Below, in pieces: positions 1 to 7,937 of a DNA stretch of 64,000 bases. The first letter of the stretch is position 1. Each line of letters begins with the position of its first letter. Made by a program: the position numbers and the translations under genes. Origin of the DNA: Zavarzinia marina (lineage in GTDB: Bacteria; Pseudomonadota; Alphaproteobacteria; Zavarziniales; Zavarziniaceae); assembly GCF_021568905.1 (NCBI RefSeq), contig NZ_JAKGSB010000007.1, positions 101,039 to 165,038 on the forward strand. Direction: 5' to 3'. The notes under the pieces were generated by a model. That model was not told the DNA's origin. It ran no database searches and saw only the letters and a list, made by a program, of their open reading frames with translations.

Positions 1-403
1 ACTTCAGCGGCACCAGGAGATTGTTGCCGTATTCGATCTCGCCCATGCGGGTCATGTCGAAGCCCGCGCGGGTCAGTTCGCGCAGCAGGTGCTCCGCCGT
101 CTCCGGCTCGCCGGGGATCACCGCCTTCTCGTCGAAGCGCAGCGCCTTCATCATGTAGTCGGCCGGTCCGGCGTGGCTGGGGGCGATGCCGATGGCCAGC
201 GCCGGCATCAGGGTCCGGAAGTGGTTCTCGAAGTGATCGTCCAGGAAGGCGATGATCAAGTCCGGCTTGTCCGCCTCGAGACGGCGCGCGTATTCGGCAT
301 TGGCGGCGTCGATCTTGCGCCGCACCTCCGCAGGGGGCGAATCCGGCCAGCCGACGGCCCCTGGCGGATGGGACATGCTGAAGGCTCCGATCACTCTGCT
401 CAT
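1..403 (-). CDS. LigB-family extradiol ring-cleavage dioxygenase, N-terminal part
   Basis: Only the first ~134 residues are inside the window; the C-terminus lies beyond base 1. The ATG at 403 is preceded by an AAGGAG ribosome site. The protein has His12 in SMSHPP and His61 in DDHFENHF, the positions of the two iron-binding histidines of LigB (known for the family); the third ligand, a Glu, would lie outside the window. Such enzymes open catechol, protocatechuate or 2-aminophenol rings using non-haem Fe(II). The RidA-type deaminase, FAD hydroxylase and acid transporters nearby suggest an aromatic or amino-aromatic acid pathway; the substrate is inferred, not shown. A shared operator-like site lies 55 bp upstream. 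Confidence 0.82.
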   Translation of the reverse strand, partial: MSRVIGAFSMSHPPGAVGWPDSPPAEVRRKIDAANAEYARRLEADKPDLIIAFLDDHFENHFRTLMPALAIGIAPSHAGPADYMMKALRFDEKAVIPGEPETAEHLLRELTRAGFDMTRMGEIEYGNNLLVPLK

Positions 404-457
404 CGCTCACTCCTTCGGCGTCATGGCGCGCATCGCGGCGCTCGGCTCTACTAGAGA

Positions 458-473
458 ATATTGTATTCAAAAT
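458..473. promoter_or_regulatory. shared operator-like site, copy 1
   Basis: Contains TTGTATTCAAAA, the complement of TTTTGAATACAAT. The same 13-mer occurs at 6939-6952 and 10361-10373, each time in a non-coding region upstream of a gene of this catabolic locus. The TTGnnnnCAA half-symmetry resembles operators of FCD-type GntR regulators (family knowledge). The regulator gene itself is not in the window. Confidence 0.6.
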
Positions 474-507
474 ATCCGCCAGAAAAAAGGCGGATCGGTG
501 AATGAAT

Positions 508-1740
508 TCAGCCGGCCTCCCCCGCCGCCCGGCGCCGCTCGCCGGCGGCGAGACGCATACGGAACAGGGCCGCCAAGACGGGCAGGCAGACGGCGGCGAC
601 CACGAAGGCGGGGCCGAAGCCCGCCCGCTCGATGAGGGCGCCGAGGGCCGTCACGCCCAGGGCCTGGCCGGTGAAGAAACAGGCGGCGAAGACCGAGATC
701 GCGACGCCGCGCGCCTCCGGCGCCATCTGGGTCGCCTTGGTCTGCATCGTGTTGTGAAACAGATAATAGCCGAGCCCGCAGGCGGCGACGGGCAGCGGCA
801 GGAGCCAGGCCGGCGGATGGATCACCAGGCTGCCGAAGGCGGCCGCCAGCAGCAGGCTGCCGGTGGTGATCATCCGCCCCTCGCCCAGCAGGCGCACGAT
901 TCTCGGTGCGAAACTCGTATAGAGCAGGGCCCCGATCCCGAACGCCGCGAGGCAGAGACCGACGAAATCATAGTCGAGACCGTATTCCCGCCGGATCAGG
1001 GCGCCGACATAGGTGAAGGCGCCGAAGAACAGAAACCCTTCGAAGAACACGGTGATCACCACCTGGCGCACCCGCGCGCGGCGCGCCAGGGCGCCATAGG
1101 TCGCGAACAATCCCGCGATGCCGCCCCTGGCGCCGGAAGGCACCGGCGCCCGCCCCCGTGGCCCGAACACGATCAGCAGTACGCCGATCACGACATAGAC
1201 CACGGCAAGCGCGACGAAGACCCCGCGCCAGCCGAGATGAAGCCCGAGGATGCCCCCGGCGGCCTGCCCGGTGATGATGCCGAGCACCTGGCCCGAGAGA
1301 AAGCGCGCCAGCACGGACTGCCGCTTTTCATAGGGCACGTGATCGCCGATATGGGCAAGGGACAGGGGAATGATCGCCGCCGACAGGGCCCCGGCGACCA
1401 GCCGGGCGAGGCCGAGGGCGGCGATGTCGGTCGCGAAGGCGCAAAGCAGCGTGGCGAAACCGCCGACGAAGGTGGCGACGGAAATCAGCCGGTATTTGCC
1501 GTAGCGATCCCCCATCGGTCCCCAGAACACCTGACACAGGCCATAGGCCAGGGTGAAGCCGGTGGCGACGACCGCCGCCTCGTCGACGCCGACATGAAGC
1601 TCTTCGGCCACCTGGGGCAGCAGGGGATCGGCGATCCGGGTGCCGGCGGTGGTGGCGAAGGCGGCGGCGCTCAGCATGGCGATGAAGCGGAAGGACGCGG
1701 GGCCGCCCGTGCCCTCCCGCGCGGTAACGTCAGACGTCAT
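508..1740 (-). CDS. MFS transporter (DHA1-like)
   Basis: A 410-residue protein with about 12 hydrophobic segments. The GDRYGKY motif in the loop after TM2 is the major-facilitator signature, and the size fits drug:H+ antiporter or metabolite exporters of this superfamily. It starts 3 bp after the livF stop, so it is the last gene of the minus-strand unit livK-like/H/M/G/F and is probably co-transcribed. Export of a pathway intermediate or uptake of the growth substrate are both possible; the sequence does not decide. Confidence 0.85.
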   Translation of the reverse strand: MTSDVTAREGTGGPASFRFIAMLSAAAFATTAGTRIADPLLPQVAEELHVGVDEAAVVATGFTLAYGLCQVFWGPMGDRYGKYRLISVATFVGGFATLLCAFATDIAALGLARLVAGALSAAIIPLSLAHIGDHVPYEKRQSVLARFLSGQVLGIITGQAAGGILGLHLGWRGVFVALAVVYVVIGVLLIVFGPRGRAPVPSGARGGIAGLFATYGALARRARVRQVVITVFFEGFLFFGAFTYVGALIRREYGLDYDFVGLCLAAFGIGALLYTSFAPRIVRLLGEGRMITTGSLLLAAAFGSLVIHPPAWLLPLPVAACGLGYYLFHNTMQTKATQMAPEARGVAISVFAACFFTGQALGVTALGALIERAGFGPAFVVAAVCLPVLAALFRMRLAAGERRRAAGEAG

Positions 1741-1743
1741 GAT

Positions 1744-2460
1744 CTAAAGTCCCAGATAGGCTTGCCTGACCCGGTCGTCGGCCAGCAGATCGGCCGCGCG
1801 ACCCGACAGCGCGATCTCACCGGTTTCGAGAACGAAGGCGGTATCGGAAATTTCGAGCGTGCTGCGCACGTTCTGTTCGACCAGCATGATGGTGACGCCG
1901 GTCGCCCGGATCTCCTCGATCATGCGGAACAGATCGGCGACGGCCTGGGGCGAAAGGCCGAGGCTCGGTTCGTCGAGGAGAAGGAGTTTCGGTTCGGACA
2001 TCAGGCCCCGCGCGATCGCCAGGAGCTGCTGCTGGCCGCCGGAAAGGGTGCCCGCCAACTGGCGCCGACGTTCCTTCAGGATCGGGTAGCGGTCGTAGAG
2101 CGTGGCCGCCAGTTCGACGCGGCGCGCCCTGACGCGCGGCGTGAACGCGCCGATCAGCAGGTTCTCCTCGACCGTGAAGTCGGGGAACACCATGCGTCCT
2201 TCCGGCACCAGGGCGATGCCCGCCTCGACCCGATGGGCGGCGTCGGCATCGGTGAATTCCCTGTAGTCGTAGACCAGATTGCCCCGGCGCACCGGCAGGA
2301 GCCCCGCAATGACCCGCAGCAGGGTGGTCTTGCCCGCGCCATTGCTGCCGATCAGGGCGGTGACGCCCCCGGTCCGCACCTTCAGCGACACGCCGTGCAG
2401 GACCCGGACTTCGCCATAGCCGGCATGGATGCCGTCGAGTTCCAGGATATGGCCGCTCAT
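1744..2460 (-). CDS. livF: branched-chain amino acid-type ABC transporter ATPase LivF
   Basis: A 238-residue ATPase with Walker A GSNGAGKTT, signature LSGGQQQ, Walker B LLLLDEPSLGLSP and the switch His region (MLVEQN). Length and motifs match LivF, the second ATPase of hydrophobic amino acid transporters (HAAT family). Its ATG overlaps the livG stop (ATGA), so translation is coupled. The operon context with aromatic catabolic genes suggests that the importer takes up an aromatic or related acid rather than leucine, as many HAAT paralogues do; that is inference. Confidence 0.93.
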   Translation of the reverse strand: MSGHILELDGIHAGYGEVRVLHGVSLKVRTGGVTALIGSNGAGKTTLLRVIAGLLPVRRGNLVYDYREFTDADAAHRVEAGIALVPEGRMVFPDFTVEENLLIGAFTPRVRARRVELAATLYDRYPILKERRRQLAGTLSGGQQQLLAIARGLMSEPKLLLLDEPSLGLSPQAVADLFRMIEEIRATGVTIMLVEQNVRSTLEISDTAFVLETGEIALSGRAADLLADDRVRQAYLGL

Positions 2461-3191
2461 GCCTGCGCTCCGAGATATGCCTGGATCACCTTCTCGTCCC
2501 GGATCACCACTTCGGGCGGGCCCTCGCCGATCTTCTCGCCGTGATGCATCACGACGATCCGCTGGCAGAGCTGCATCATCGCCCTCAGGTTATGTTCGAC
2601 CACCAGCATGGTGGTGCCCCGCGTCTCATGCACCTGGCGCAGCATGTCGAGGGCGCCCGCCGCCTCGATCGGCGTCAGGCCGGCCATCACCTCGTCCAGC
2701 ATCAGGAGCTTCGGCCGGGACGCGAGCGCGCGCGCCACCTCGAGGCGCTTGCGCCCCGCCAGGGTGAGTTCGCCGGCCAGCTTGTCGCGCATGGCCGAAA
2801 GGCCCATCTCCGCCAGCACCGCATCGGTTTCGGCCGCGACCTCGCGGGCCGACGGCGTGCGCCGCCGCGCCCCGTAGAGCACGCCGACGGCGACATTCTC
2901 GGCGACCGTCATGCCGGGAAAGGGCTTCACGATCTGGAACGTCCGGCCGATGCCGCGCCGGCAGATTTCGTCGGGGCGCCGCCCCTCGATCGCGCACCCC
3001 TCGAAGCGGACGCGGCCCGAGGTCGGCGCCATGGCCCCGCTGATCAGGTTGAACAGGGTCGTCTTGCCGGCGCCATTGGCCCCCATCAGGCCGACGATCT
3101 CGCCCTGGGCCAGGGTGAAGCTGACGTCGCTCACCGCCACCAGGCCGCCGAACACCTTGCCGACGGCCTCGACCTCGAGCAGCGCGGTCAT
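2457..3191 (-). CDS. livG: branched-chain amino acid-type ABC transporter ATPase LivG
   Basis: The frame is open farther upstream, but the ATG at 3191 overlaps the livM stop (ATGA) and gives a normal 244-residue LivG. Walker A is GANGAGKTT and Walker B LLMLDEVMAGL. The signature region reads LTLAGRKRLEVARAL, a variant in which the usual LSGGQ is not recognisable; this form is seen in some LivG proteins. It pairs with LivF on the cytoplasmic face of LivHM. Confidence 0.92.
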   Translation of the reverse strand: MTALLEVEAVGKVFGGLVAVSDVSFTLAQGEIVGLMGANGAGKTTLFNLISGAMAPTSGRVRFEGCAIEGRRPDEICRRGIGRTFQIVKPFPGMTVAENVAVGVLYGARRRTPSAREVAAETDAVLAEMGLSAMRDKLAGELTLAGRKRLEVARALASRPKLLMLDEVMAGLTPIEAAGALDMLRQVHETRGTTMLVVEHNLRAMMQLCQRIVVMHHGEKIGEGPPEVVIRDEKVIQAYLGAQA

Positions 3192-4141
3192 GGCGTCGTC
3201 TCCCCGGGCACGGCCTTCCGCGACCGCCGGGCGAGGCGCTTGACGGCCGTGCCGTAGATCCCCTCCGGCATGCGCAGCACGACGAAGACCAGCACGACGC
3301 CGAGGATGACCGTGTAGAGCTCGGGCGCCGAATCCCACAGCAGTTCCGATAGGATGTTGAGGAATAGGGCACCGATCAGCGGCCCCCAGGGATTGTCGCT
3401 GCCGCCCGCCACGCACATGGTGATGATGGTCAGCGAAAGCTGCGGGCTGAACATCTGCAGCGGCTCGAAATAGCCGGTCCGGCAGATCATCAGCGCGCCG
3501 ACCACGCCCGGGACCAGGGCCGACAGGCCGAAGGCGCCGACCTTCAGCCAGCGGACGCGGATGCCCGTCATCTCGGCCGCGACCTCGTTCTCGCGGATCG
3601 CGCGCAGGCCGACGCCGAAGCGGCTGTAGCGCGCGACCAGGGCCATGACGAAGGCGATGGCGGCAAGCCCGACCGCCATGCGGTAGATGTCGACCGGTTC
3701 GGGCGTGCCGATCATCAGGCGCCCGAACTTGCCGAGACTCGCCTCGATGTTGATCACCGCGTATTTCACGAATTCGGCGACGCCGAGGGTGAGGATCACG
3801 AAATAGGGCCCCCGCACCCGCAGGCACGGCCCGCCGACGATCAGCGCCAGCAGGCCACTGGTGAAACCCGCGGCGACGAGGCCGAACCAGAAGGGCACCG
3901 CCCCCCAGGTCAGGATGAAGACATAGGCGCCGGCCCCGACGAAGGCGGCATGTCCCAGCGAGACATAGCCGGTATAGCCCGACAGGATCACCCAGCTCTG
4001 GACCAGGGCGATCCAGAGCACCAGGGTCGTGGCGAATTCGATGCCATAGTCGCCGGCCATGCCGGGGACGACGAAGGCCGCGAGCAGGGCGACGACGAGC
4101 GCGCCGCCGATGGGGCCGGCGAACCAGGACGGGGCTTTCAT
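3188..4141 (-). CDS. livM: branched-chain amino acid-type ABC permease LivM
   Basis: A 317-residue inner-membrane permease with about 9-10 hydrophobic stretches. It carries the LivM hallmark segments GYVSLGHAAFVGAGAY near residue 57 and the GGxGxxxGPxxGA-like GGSDNPWGPLIGALF near residue 240. Its start overlaps the livH stop by one base and its stop overlaps the livG ATG, so livH-M-G-F form one coupled operon. Confidence 0.93.
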   Translation of the reverse strand: MKAPSWFAGPIGGALVVALLAAFVVPGMAGDYGIEFATTLVLWIALVQSWVILSGYTGYVSLGHAAFVGAGAYVFILTWGAVPFWFGLVAAGFTSGLLALIVGGPCLRVRGPYFVILTLGVAEFVKYAVINIEASLGKFGRLMIGTPEPVDIYRMAVGLAAIAFVMALVARYSRFGVGLRAIRENEVAAEMTGIRVRWLKVGAFGLSALVPGVVGALMICRTGYFEPLQMFSPQLSLTIITMCVAGGSDNPWGPLIGALFLNILSELLWDSAPELYTVILGVVLVFVVLRMPEGIYGTAVKRLARRSRKAVPGETTP

Positions 4142-5022
4142 CAGTGCGCCCCCTTTCTGCCGAACAGGCCCTGGGGCCGCAGCATGAGAACCGCGATGAA
4201 GACCCCGTAGATCAGGAGATCGCGGAAGTTCGGCCCGGTGAGCGCGATGCCGGCGGTCTCGAGCAGGCCGACGACGAGCCCGCCGATGATGGCACCGTTA
4301 ATGTTGCCGAGGCCGCCCAGGATGATCACCACGAAGCCGACCGTGGTATAGGGCCCACCCATGAAGGGCGTCACCGCCTGATACATGCTGATGACCGCGC
4401 CGGCCAGCCCGGCCAGGGCGAAGCCGACCACGCTGGCGAAGGTGAAGGCGAAATCGACGTTGATGCCGACGATCGCCGAGGCGGCGCGATTCTGGATCAG
4501 GGCACGGACGCCCAGCCCCCAGATCGAAAACTTGAGGAAGGCGAGAACCGCGCCGATCGCCACCACCGCGACGGCGAGGGCGACCAGCCGGCTCTCGGTG
4601 ACCGCGATGCCGCCGAATTCGACGATGCCGTCGAAATAGCGATAGGCCCGGGGCGTCCCGCTGAACAGCAGCGACGCGGAATTCTGCACGACCATGGAGA
4701 TGCCGAAGAAGACGAGGAGCGACGAGCCTTCGACGGCATCCCCCTGCACCCGCCGCAACAGCCCCGCGAACATGCCGCGATAGAGCAGCAGCCCGAACAG
4801 GCCCGAGACGGCGGGAGCAATCAGGAAGGATACATAGGGGGGGACATCGGCCAGAGTGAACAGCCAGAAGCTGATATAGGCGCCGACCATCGCCATGTCG
4901 CCGTGACCGATGTTCAGCAGCCGCATGGTGCCGTAGATCAGGTTGAGGCTGACGGCGATCAAGGCATAGATGGCCCCGGTCGTCAGCCCCACGAAGACGA
5001 GTTGCGCAATCACCGATACCAC
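4141..5022 (-). CDS. livH: branched-chain amino acid-type ABC permease LivH
   Basis: A 293-residue permease with about 8 membrane segments. The N-terminal region (LIYGTMRLLNIGHGDMAMVGAY) and the C-terminal GGLGNINGAIIGGL are the conserved LivH motifs around the translocation path. It lies 35 bp downstream of the binding-protein gene and is followed by livM without a gap. Confidence 0.93.
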   Translation of the reverse strand: MVSVIAQLVFVGLTTGAIYALIAVSLNLIYGTMRLLNIGHGDMAMVGAYISFWLFTLADVPPYVSFLIAPAVSGLFGLLLYRGMFAGLLRRVQGDAVEGSSLLVFFGISMVVQNSASLLFSGTPRAYRYFDGIVEFGGIAVTESRLVALAVAVVAIGAVLAFLKFSIWGLGVRALIQNRAASAIVGINVDFAFTFASVVGFALAGLAGAVISMYQAVTPFMGGPYTTVGFVVIILGGLGNINGAIIGGLVVGLLETAGIALTGPNFRDLLIYGVFIAVLMLRPQGLFGRKGAH

Positions 5023-5057
5023 CCCCTACGCGGGTCATTCAACGCCGGCGCGGCCGA

Positions 5058-6266
5058 TCAGGACCATCCCTGCTTGGGCTTGAAGGTCGCGGTCGCGATT
5101 TCCTTCGGCCAGACGATCTCGAGTTCGCCGTTCTGGACCTGCAGGAGACCGGGCTTGGTGGCGACATTGTCGTTGCCGTCGAATTTGATCGGGCCCTTGA
5201 TCGTATCGAAGGTATCGGTCGAGATCACCTCGCGGAGCTTCTCGTGGTCCAGGCCGACCTTGGCCACCGCCTGCTCCAGGATCTCGCACGAGGCATAGGA
5301 GATCACGGAATCGAGGTAGTCCGGCTTCTCGTTCCACTTCGCCATGTAGGCGTCGTAGAAGGGCTTGGCCTTCGGCCACGCCGTCTGGCTGGGCGACCAT
5401 TCGCCGATGGTCATCAGGCCCTCGAGATCGGCGCCCGTATACTGCTGCGAGAAGAAGGGCAGCGCCGGTCCGATGAACAGGAGCTGCATGGGTACGTCGA
5501 TCTTCATCTCCCGCGCGGTCTTCACGTAGAGCGCGGAATCGAGCGGATAGGACAGGCCCAGCACCGCCTTCGATCCGGCCGCCTTCACGGACCCGACCAT
5601 GGCGGTCATATCGGTGATCGAGTTCGGATATTCGTCGTTCGCGTCGAGCCGGATGCCTGCCTTCTCCAGCTCCGGCGTCAGGAACTTCTTGAATTCCAGC
5701 GATGCGGGAAGCTGCAGGGTCAGCATCGAGGCGGAATCGATGCCGACGGACTGCATGAACTTCACCATCTCGGGGGCATAGACGTCCGGCGCCTGCTGGC
5801 CTGCCCACATGTATTTGACCCCCAGATCGCGCAGCAGCGTCGAATTGGAGGTGGAACCGACGATGGGGAACTTATGGCGTTCCGCGACCGGCCCGAGAGC
5901 CAGATGGAACGGGGTGCCATAGGGCGAGAGCAGCAGATCGACCTTATCCTGCGTGATCATCTTCTGATAGATCTGCACCGTCTTCGACGGTTCGGACTGG
6001 TCGTCGTAGCTGATGAATTCGATGGGCCGGGGCTCCGAGCCCGCGATCTTCAGGCCGCCAGCCGCGTTGACCTGGTCGCGCCACAGTTCGTAGGCCTGAT
6101 AGGCCACCGGACAGGCGACACCCAGATAGCCGGTCTTCGGCATGGTGAAGCCGATCTTCACGGGTTCCACCGCGCGCGCGCGCCGATGAATGGCGAAGGA
6201 CGCCCCGGTGGCCGCCGCGCCGGCTAGTACCGTCCTGCGGGTGATCTTGCGATTTTTCGTGCCCAT
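5058..6266 (-). CDS. Liv-type periplasmic substrate-binding protein (Tat signal)
   Basis: The frame extends to 6359, but the ATG at 6266 follows an AAGGGG ribosome site and gives a 402-residue precursor starting with a twin-arginine leader (ITRRTVLAG followed by an Ala-rich segment, cleavage likely after RARA). The rest is a type-1 periplasmic binding fold (KIGFTMPKTG, GGLKIAG, DDQSEPSK). It delivers the substrate to LivHMGF. Tat export is somewhat unusual for LivK-type proteins, most of which use Sec. Ligand unknown; the neighbours suggest an aromatic or amino-aromatic acid. Confidence 0.88.
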   Translation of the reverse strand: MGTKNRKITRRTVLAGAAATGASFAIHRRARAVEPVKIGFTMPKTGYLGVACPVAYQAYELWRDQVNAAGGLKIAGSEPRPIEFISYDDQSEPSKTVQIYQKMITQDKVDLLLSPYGTPFHLALGPVAERHKFPIVGSTSNSTLLRDLGVKYMWAGQQAPDVYAPEMVKFMQSVGIDSASMLTLQLPASLEFKKFLTPELEKAGIRLDANDEYPNSITDMTAMVGSVKAAGSKAVLGLSYPLDSALYVKTAREMKIDVPMQLLFIGPALPFFSQQYTGADLEGLMTIGEWSPSQTAWPKAKPFYDAYMAKWNEKPDYLDSVISYASCEILEQAVAKVGLDHEKLREVISTDTFDTIKGPIKFDGNDNVATKPGLLQVQNGELEIVWPKEIATATFKPKQGWS

Positions 6267-6364
6267 GTCATGCCCCTTGCTGGCGCGGGCGCCGCCCGTT
6301 ACGGGGAACGCACCGCTCGGTTGATCCGGATACGCCTGACTTTCGATCTCCCAGGCCAAGGCAG

Positions 6365-6386
6365 GGGGCCGGCCGCGGCCGGCCCC
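6365..6386. repeat. 22-bp palindrome between ridA-like gene and binding-protein gene
   Basis: Perfect inverted repeat GGGGCCGGCC-GC-GGCCGGCCCC, 9 bp beyond the ridA-like stop. It has no T-run on either strand, so it is not a classical terminator. It could be an intercistronic mRNA-stabilising or attenuating hairpin in the 129-bp gap before the binding-protein gene. Confidence 0.5.
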
Positions 6387-6395
6387 GCCGTACCG

Positions 6396-6818
6396 TCAGA
6401 CGACGGCGATACAGTCGATTTCCACCAGCATCTCCTCGTGGGACAGGCCGGAGCCGACCAGGGTGCGCGGCGGCGGATTCTCGCGGCCGAAATAGTGGAA
6501 GATGGCTTCGTTCAACTGGTTCTGAAGCGACATGTCCGTCAGATAGACGGTCATCTTCACCACGGACTGGAGGGTGCCGCCCGCCGCCTCCAGGACCATG
6601 ATCAGATTGGCCATGGTCCGGTCGAACTGTTCGCGAAAGCCGCCGGCCACCCATTCCTTCTCTTCCTCGGGCACATGGGGGTGCTTGTGGTAGAGGGGGA
6701 CGGGGCCGTTGCCCGCGATCCAGAGAATCCTGCCGCCTTCGCTCGTCACCGCCGGCAGAAACGGCATATTGTATTCAGGAAGCGGCTCTTTCGGGTGGAT
6801 GGGCTTGATCTCGACCAT
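6396..6818 (-). CDS. RidA/YjgF/2-aminomuconate deaminase family protein
   Basis: 140 residues with the RidA fold pattern. The conserved Arg118 in PPPRTLVG binds substrate carboxylates in this family, and a C-terminal Glu lies in MLVEIDCIAV. Family members hydrolyse enamines/imines; one branch (AmnD/NbaF) is the 2-aminomuconate deaminase of 2-aminophenol and 3-hydroxyanthranilate degradation, also about 140 residues. A LigB-type dioxygenase in the same locus makes that role attractive, but this is context inference. It is transcribed divergently from the hydrolase at 7053, with an operator-like site between them. Confidence 0.85.
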   Translation of the reverse strand: MVEIKPIHPKEPLPEYNMPFLPAVTSEGGRILWIAGNGPVPLYHKHPHVPEEEKEWVAGGFREQFDRTMANLIMVLEAAGGTLQSVVKMTVYLTDMSLQNQLNEAIFHYFGRENPPPRTLVGSGLSHEEMLVEIDCIAVV

Positions 6819-6937
6819 GTGTCACATCTTTCTGCACTGGAAGTTATGGATCGGCTTTCGCGGACTGCCGTACGCCCGGGCCGTGCCGGCGCCAAACCTG
6901 AAAAAATCGTGTCATTCTCCATCTCGACCGTCAATCC

Positions 6938-6965
6938 ATTTTTGAATACAATCTTCTATATTCAA
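6938..6965. promoter_or_regulatory. shared operator-like site, copy 2, in a divergent promoter region
   Basis: Lies in the 234-bp region between the ridA-like gene (minus) and the hydrolase gene (plus). It contains TTTTGAATACAAT and, in addition, a wider dyad TTGAATA-N10-TATTCAA. Being about 120 bp and 100 bp from the two start codons, it could control both directions. The rest of this region shows no clear sigma-70 boxes. Confidence 0.6.
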
Positions 6966-7052
6966 GTGGTGGCGGAACCTGTCACGAGGCCCTGGACCGC
7001 TCGAACCGGATCGCATCGCCGCCCATCGGGCGGCATCTGTTGGAGTAGAGAG

Positions 7053-7937
7053 ATGTCGGCATATCCCGCCTGGAGCACCTATTCCCCGAAGGACCTGCAC
7101 GGCCAGTACATCGTGCGCGAACAGGTGCCGGACTTCCGGTCCTTCCTCGACCGCTGGCGCGACACCAGCAAGCCGGTCCGGGCCGAGTTTTCGGATCATC
7201 TCGACATCCGCTTCGGCGATCACCCGGCCGAGACGCTGGACGTTCTACTGCCGAAGACCTGGGCCCCGGGCACGCCGGTCCAGGTGCTCTTCCACGGCGG
7301 CTACTGGCGCGCCCTGCACAAGGACGAATATGCCTTCGTCGCCCTGCCCGGCCTCCGCGCCGGCATCGGCGCCGTGATCGTCAACTACGAGCTCTGCCCG
7401 AATGTTTCGATGGCCGAGCTGGTCGCCCAATGCCAGCGCGGCTTTGCCTGGACCGTGCGCAACATCGCCCAATTCGGCGGCGATCCCGGCAACCTCTATC
7501 TCTCGGGCCATTCCGCCGGCGGGCACCTGGTCGGTTCCATGCTGCAGACCGACTGGAAGACCTTCGGCCTCGGCGATTTCGCCATCCGGGGCGCCTGCGC
7601 GCTGTCCGGCCTCTTCGACCTGACGCCGATCCCCTCGGTCGCCAACCTTCAGGACGACATCCACCTGACGCCCGAGGAAGTGACGGCGCTCAGCCCCATG
7701 GTCCACCCGATCGCCAACGTCGTGCCCCTGGTCCTCGCCAATGGCGCGCTCGAAACCACCGAGTTCCATCGCCAGACGGCGGAATATGCCGACTATGCGC
7801 GCAGCAGCGGTGCCATCGTCGATTTCCACGATGTCGAGGGCCGTCATCACTATTCGGTGGTGGACGCCCTGGCCGATGCCGATCATCCGCTGTGCCACGC
7901 CTGGCACCGCGCCGTGCTCGGCGGCTCGATCGGCTGA
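7053..7937 (+). CDS. alpha/beta hydrolase, arylformamidase-like
   Basis: The ATG at 7053 follows a GGAG site and gives 294 residues. The oxyanion-hole motif HGGYW and the nucleophile elbow GHSAGGHL (Ser near residue 150) are diagnostic of the esterase/kynurenine formamidase-like branch; a C-terminal GRHHYSVVD supplies the likely catalytic His. Such enzymes hydrolyse N-formyl amides or esters. Together with the FAD hydroxylase (TGATG overlap with the next gene) it may remove a formyl group or open a lactone in an aromatic pathway. Exact substrate unknown. Confidence 0.85.
   Translation: MSAYPAWSTYSPKDLHGQYIVREQVPDFRSFLDRWRDTSKPVRAEFSDHLDIRFGDHPAETLDVLLPKTWAPGTPVQVLFHGGYWRALHKDEYAFVALPGLRAGIGAVIVNYELCPNVSMAELVAQCQRGFAWTVRNIAQFGGDPGNLYLSGHSAGGHLVGSMLQTDWKTFGLGDFAIRGACALSGLFDLTPIPSVANLQDDIHLTPEEVTALSPMVHPIANVVPLVLANGALETTEFHRQTAEYADYARSSGAIVDFHDVEGRHHYSVVDALADADHPLCHAWHRAVLGGSIG

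Noticed and set aside
502..2544. 680-codon plus-strand open frame
   Set aside because: It is antisense to the MFS and livF genes, has low-complexity Gly/Arg/Asp-rich composition and no fold signature; typical shadow frame of GC-rich DNA.
6766..6780. Fourth TTGTATTCA operator-like match
   Set aside because: It lies within the ridA-like coding sequence, matches fewer bases (TTGTATTCAGG) and is explained by the codons there.
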